DNA of 7,131 nt from Spirochaetia bacterium. GTDB lineage: Bacteria; Spirochaetota; Spirochaetia; Treponematales; Breznakiellaceae. The notes beneath the pieces are model-generated. The model was not told the origin of the DNA and ran no database searches. It saw nothing but the letters and a program-made list of their open reading frames with translations. Below are positions 6,644 to 7,131 of the stretch, piece after piece. Numbering within the stretch: the stretch's first letter is position 1; every line of letters begins with the position of its first letter. The position numbers and the translations under genes were made by a program. Location of the stretch: NCBI GenBank assembly GCA_025997655.1, contig BNUW01000125.1:1-7131 (forward strand). The letters run 5' to 3'.

Positions 6644-6904
6644 CTACGCCAAAACCGCAACAGAACCATCAACTTTTTGGGGAGCAAGAGACTCAATCTC
6701 ATCAGCCTCTTGGCTATAAAACCCATTACCTTTATCATAACTCCCTCCCCATAATAATACCAGTTCCTCAACGGTAAAGTATATTCTTATTGGAGGGCTT
6801 TTGAATCTCAATTCATACAGTCCTTTGTAGGTATCAAATAAATCATGGTAGTCTCCATAATGACCAAACACATGACAGCATCGTATTCTTCCATAGCGTG
6901 TCAT
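6644..6904 (-). CDS. RelE/HigB-like toxin, probably lacking its N-terminal part
   Basis: The 86 residues show the order of the RelE-superfamily 'addiction module killer' toxins: HYGDYHDL (15-22), KGLYELRFKS (27-36), PPIRIYF (37-43) where the family has GPGYRIYF, and LVLLWGGSYDK (48-58) where it has LLLGGGDK. A C-terminal helix, SQEADEIESL, follows. Such toxins are usually about 95-115 residues and cleave mRNA on the ribosome. Here the GPGY signature is altered and the N-terminal helices are missing from this frame. The ATG has a good site (GGGAAGG, five bases away), but a matching N-terminus (FEKTASKALKNLSK) lies just upstream in another frame, ending at 6919, so this may be a frameshifted gene rather than a real start. 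No antitoxin gene is visible in the window. Residues V12-K35 are encoded again, inverted, at the right edge. Activity is doubtful. Confidence 0.55.
   Translation of the reverse strand: MTRYGRIRCCHVFGHYGDYHDLFDTYKGLYELRFKSPPIRIYFTVEELVLLWGGSYDKGNGFYSQEADEIESLAPQKVDGSVAVLA
6799..6871 (-). repeat. Inverted duplicate, copy 1, inside the toxin-like gene
   Basis: These 73 bases are identical to the reverse complement of 7059-7131. Beyond one mismatch (6872 against 7058) five more bases agree (6873-6877 against 7053-7057). The right copy ends only because the window does, so the true repeat may be longer. The two copies are separated by 187 bases. Confidence 0.9.
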
Positions 6905-6918
6905 TTTGACCTTCCCGG

Positions 6919-7058
6919 TCAGACCCTATAGTGCTTGGATAGATTTTTCAGGGCTTTTGAAGCCGTCTTTTCAAATGACTCCACCGATTTTGCTAAAACA
7001 ACAGCAACTTCCTCGGTGTATTTGGTAAGGACGGCAGAGGGACAGGCAGAGGTGTCAG
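6919..7058 (-). pseudogene. Open-frame remnant, probable frameshifted N-terminal part of the toxin-like gene
   Basis: Read on the minus strand this frame ends at a TGA at 6921-6919 and is open back across 7058 into the antisense of the duplicated toxin segment, with no credible start codon of its own. Its end, SVESFEKTASKALKNLSKHYRV, is helical and resembles the N-terminal helix pair of RelE/ParE-type toxins (a phenylalanine, then alternating K and L before the second helix). The toxin-like gene begins 15 bases downstream in another frame; gaining one base, or losing two, near 6920-6928 would join them. Alternatively it is the C-terminus of an unrelated upstream gene cut by the duplication junction. 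Only the part up to the junction is annotated. Confidence 0.35.
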
Positions 7059-7131
7059 GTGTTTGGTCATTATGGAGACTACCATGATTTATTTGATACC
7101 TACAAAGGACTGTATGAATTGAGATTCAAAA
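7059..7131 (+). pseudogene. Inverted second copy of the toxin-like gene segment, cut by the window edge
   Basis: On the plus strand this encodes VFGHYGDYHDLF and onwards to FK, identical to residues 12-35 of the minus-strand toxin-like protein. What precedes it differs: in frame after a TAA at 7026-7028 it reads GRQRDRQRCQ instead of MTRYGRIRCCH. No start codon or ribosome binding site supports a complete gene here. It is either a rearranged partial copy, the far end of an invertible segment, or a chimeric join. Confidence 0.6.

Noticed and set aside
6940..7088. Plus-strand open frame reading FFRAFEAVFSNDSTDFAK
   Set aside because: It mirrors the open minus-strand frame that better fits a toxin N-terminus, lacks a start signal, and stops inside the duplicated toxin segment.

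Overview
The window is AT-rich DNA of the accessory type: a minus-strand restriction-modification operon, then a repeat-bearing intergenic region, a plus-strand phage/island-type integrase that has lost its catalytic end, and a damaged toxin-like gene that is partly duplicated in inverted orientation at the right edge. The low G+C, the style of the integrase (basic N-terminal strands, then a core-binding domain containing FSNYYKPE and QLERGDRKLS) and the lack of other markers make a spirochaete, perhaps Treponema-like, my best guess. This rests on remembered family resemblance only and is weak.

Positions 1-4817 (minus strand, so transcription runs from 4817 towards 1): a D12-class adenine methyltransferase (3315-4817) is followed with a one-base TAATG overlap by a 929-residue MmeI-family (type IIL) restriction-modification enzyme (526-3315). 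After 21 bases comes an unrecognised gene (1-504) that runs off the left edge. A plausible extended -10 promoter lies at 4872-4900. The MmeI-like enzyme carries both its nuclease site (D82, E92, K94) and its methyltransferase site (motif I near 379-387, NPPF at 498-501), so it should cut and protect by itself. The coupled second adenine methyltransferase is therefore the operon's main open question.

Positions 4818-5391: 574 bases without a convincing protein gene. The half next to the operon is richer in G and C and of unknown origin. The half next to the integrase holds a perfect 26-bp inverted repeat (5183-5208 and 5352-5377), each arm built of two TCTACCA heptamers 11 bp apart. Between the arms is a 15-bp hairpin followed by T residues, and a small hairpin overlaps the integrase start codon. 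This looks like a recombinase or regulator binding region.

Positions 5392-7131: the tyrosine recombinase keeps the box I arginine and the active-site lysine region, but lacks the HxxR box and the tyrosine, and seems to have a shortened inter-domain linker. A strong bidirectional terminator (6593-6624) separates it from a convergent RelE/HigB-like toxin gene (6644-6904), whose probable N-terminal part lies upstream in another frame. The last 73 bases repeat part of that toxin gene exactly but inverted, which marks either a real rearrangement or inversion substrate, or an assembly/amplification chimera at a contig end.

Together the parts read as an integrase-associated island edge carrying an R-M operon as cargo, with a decaying integration/toxin module beside it.
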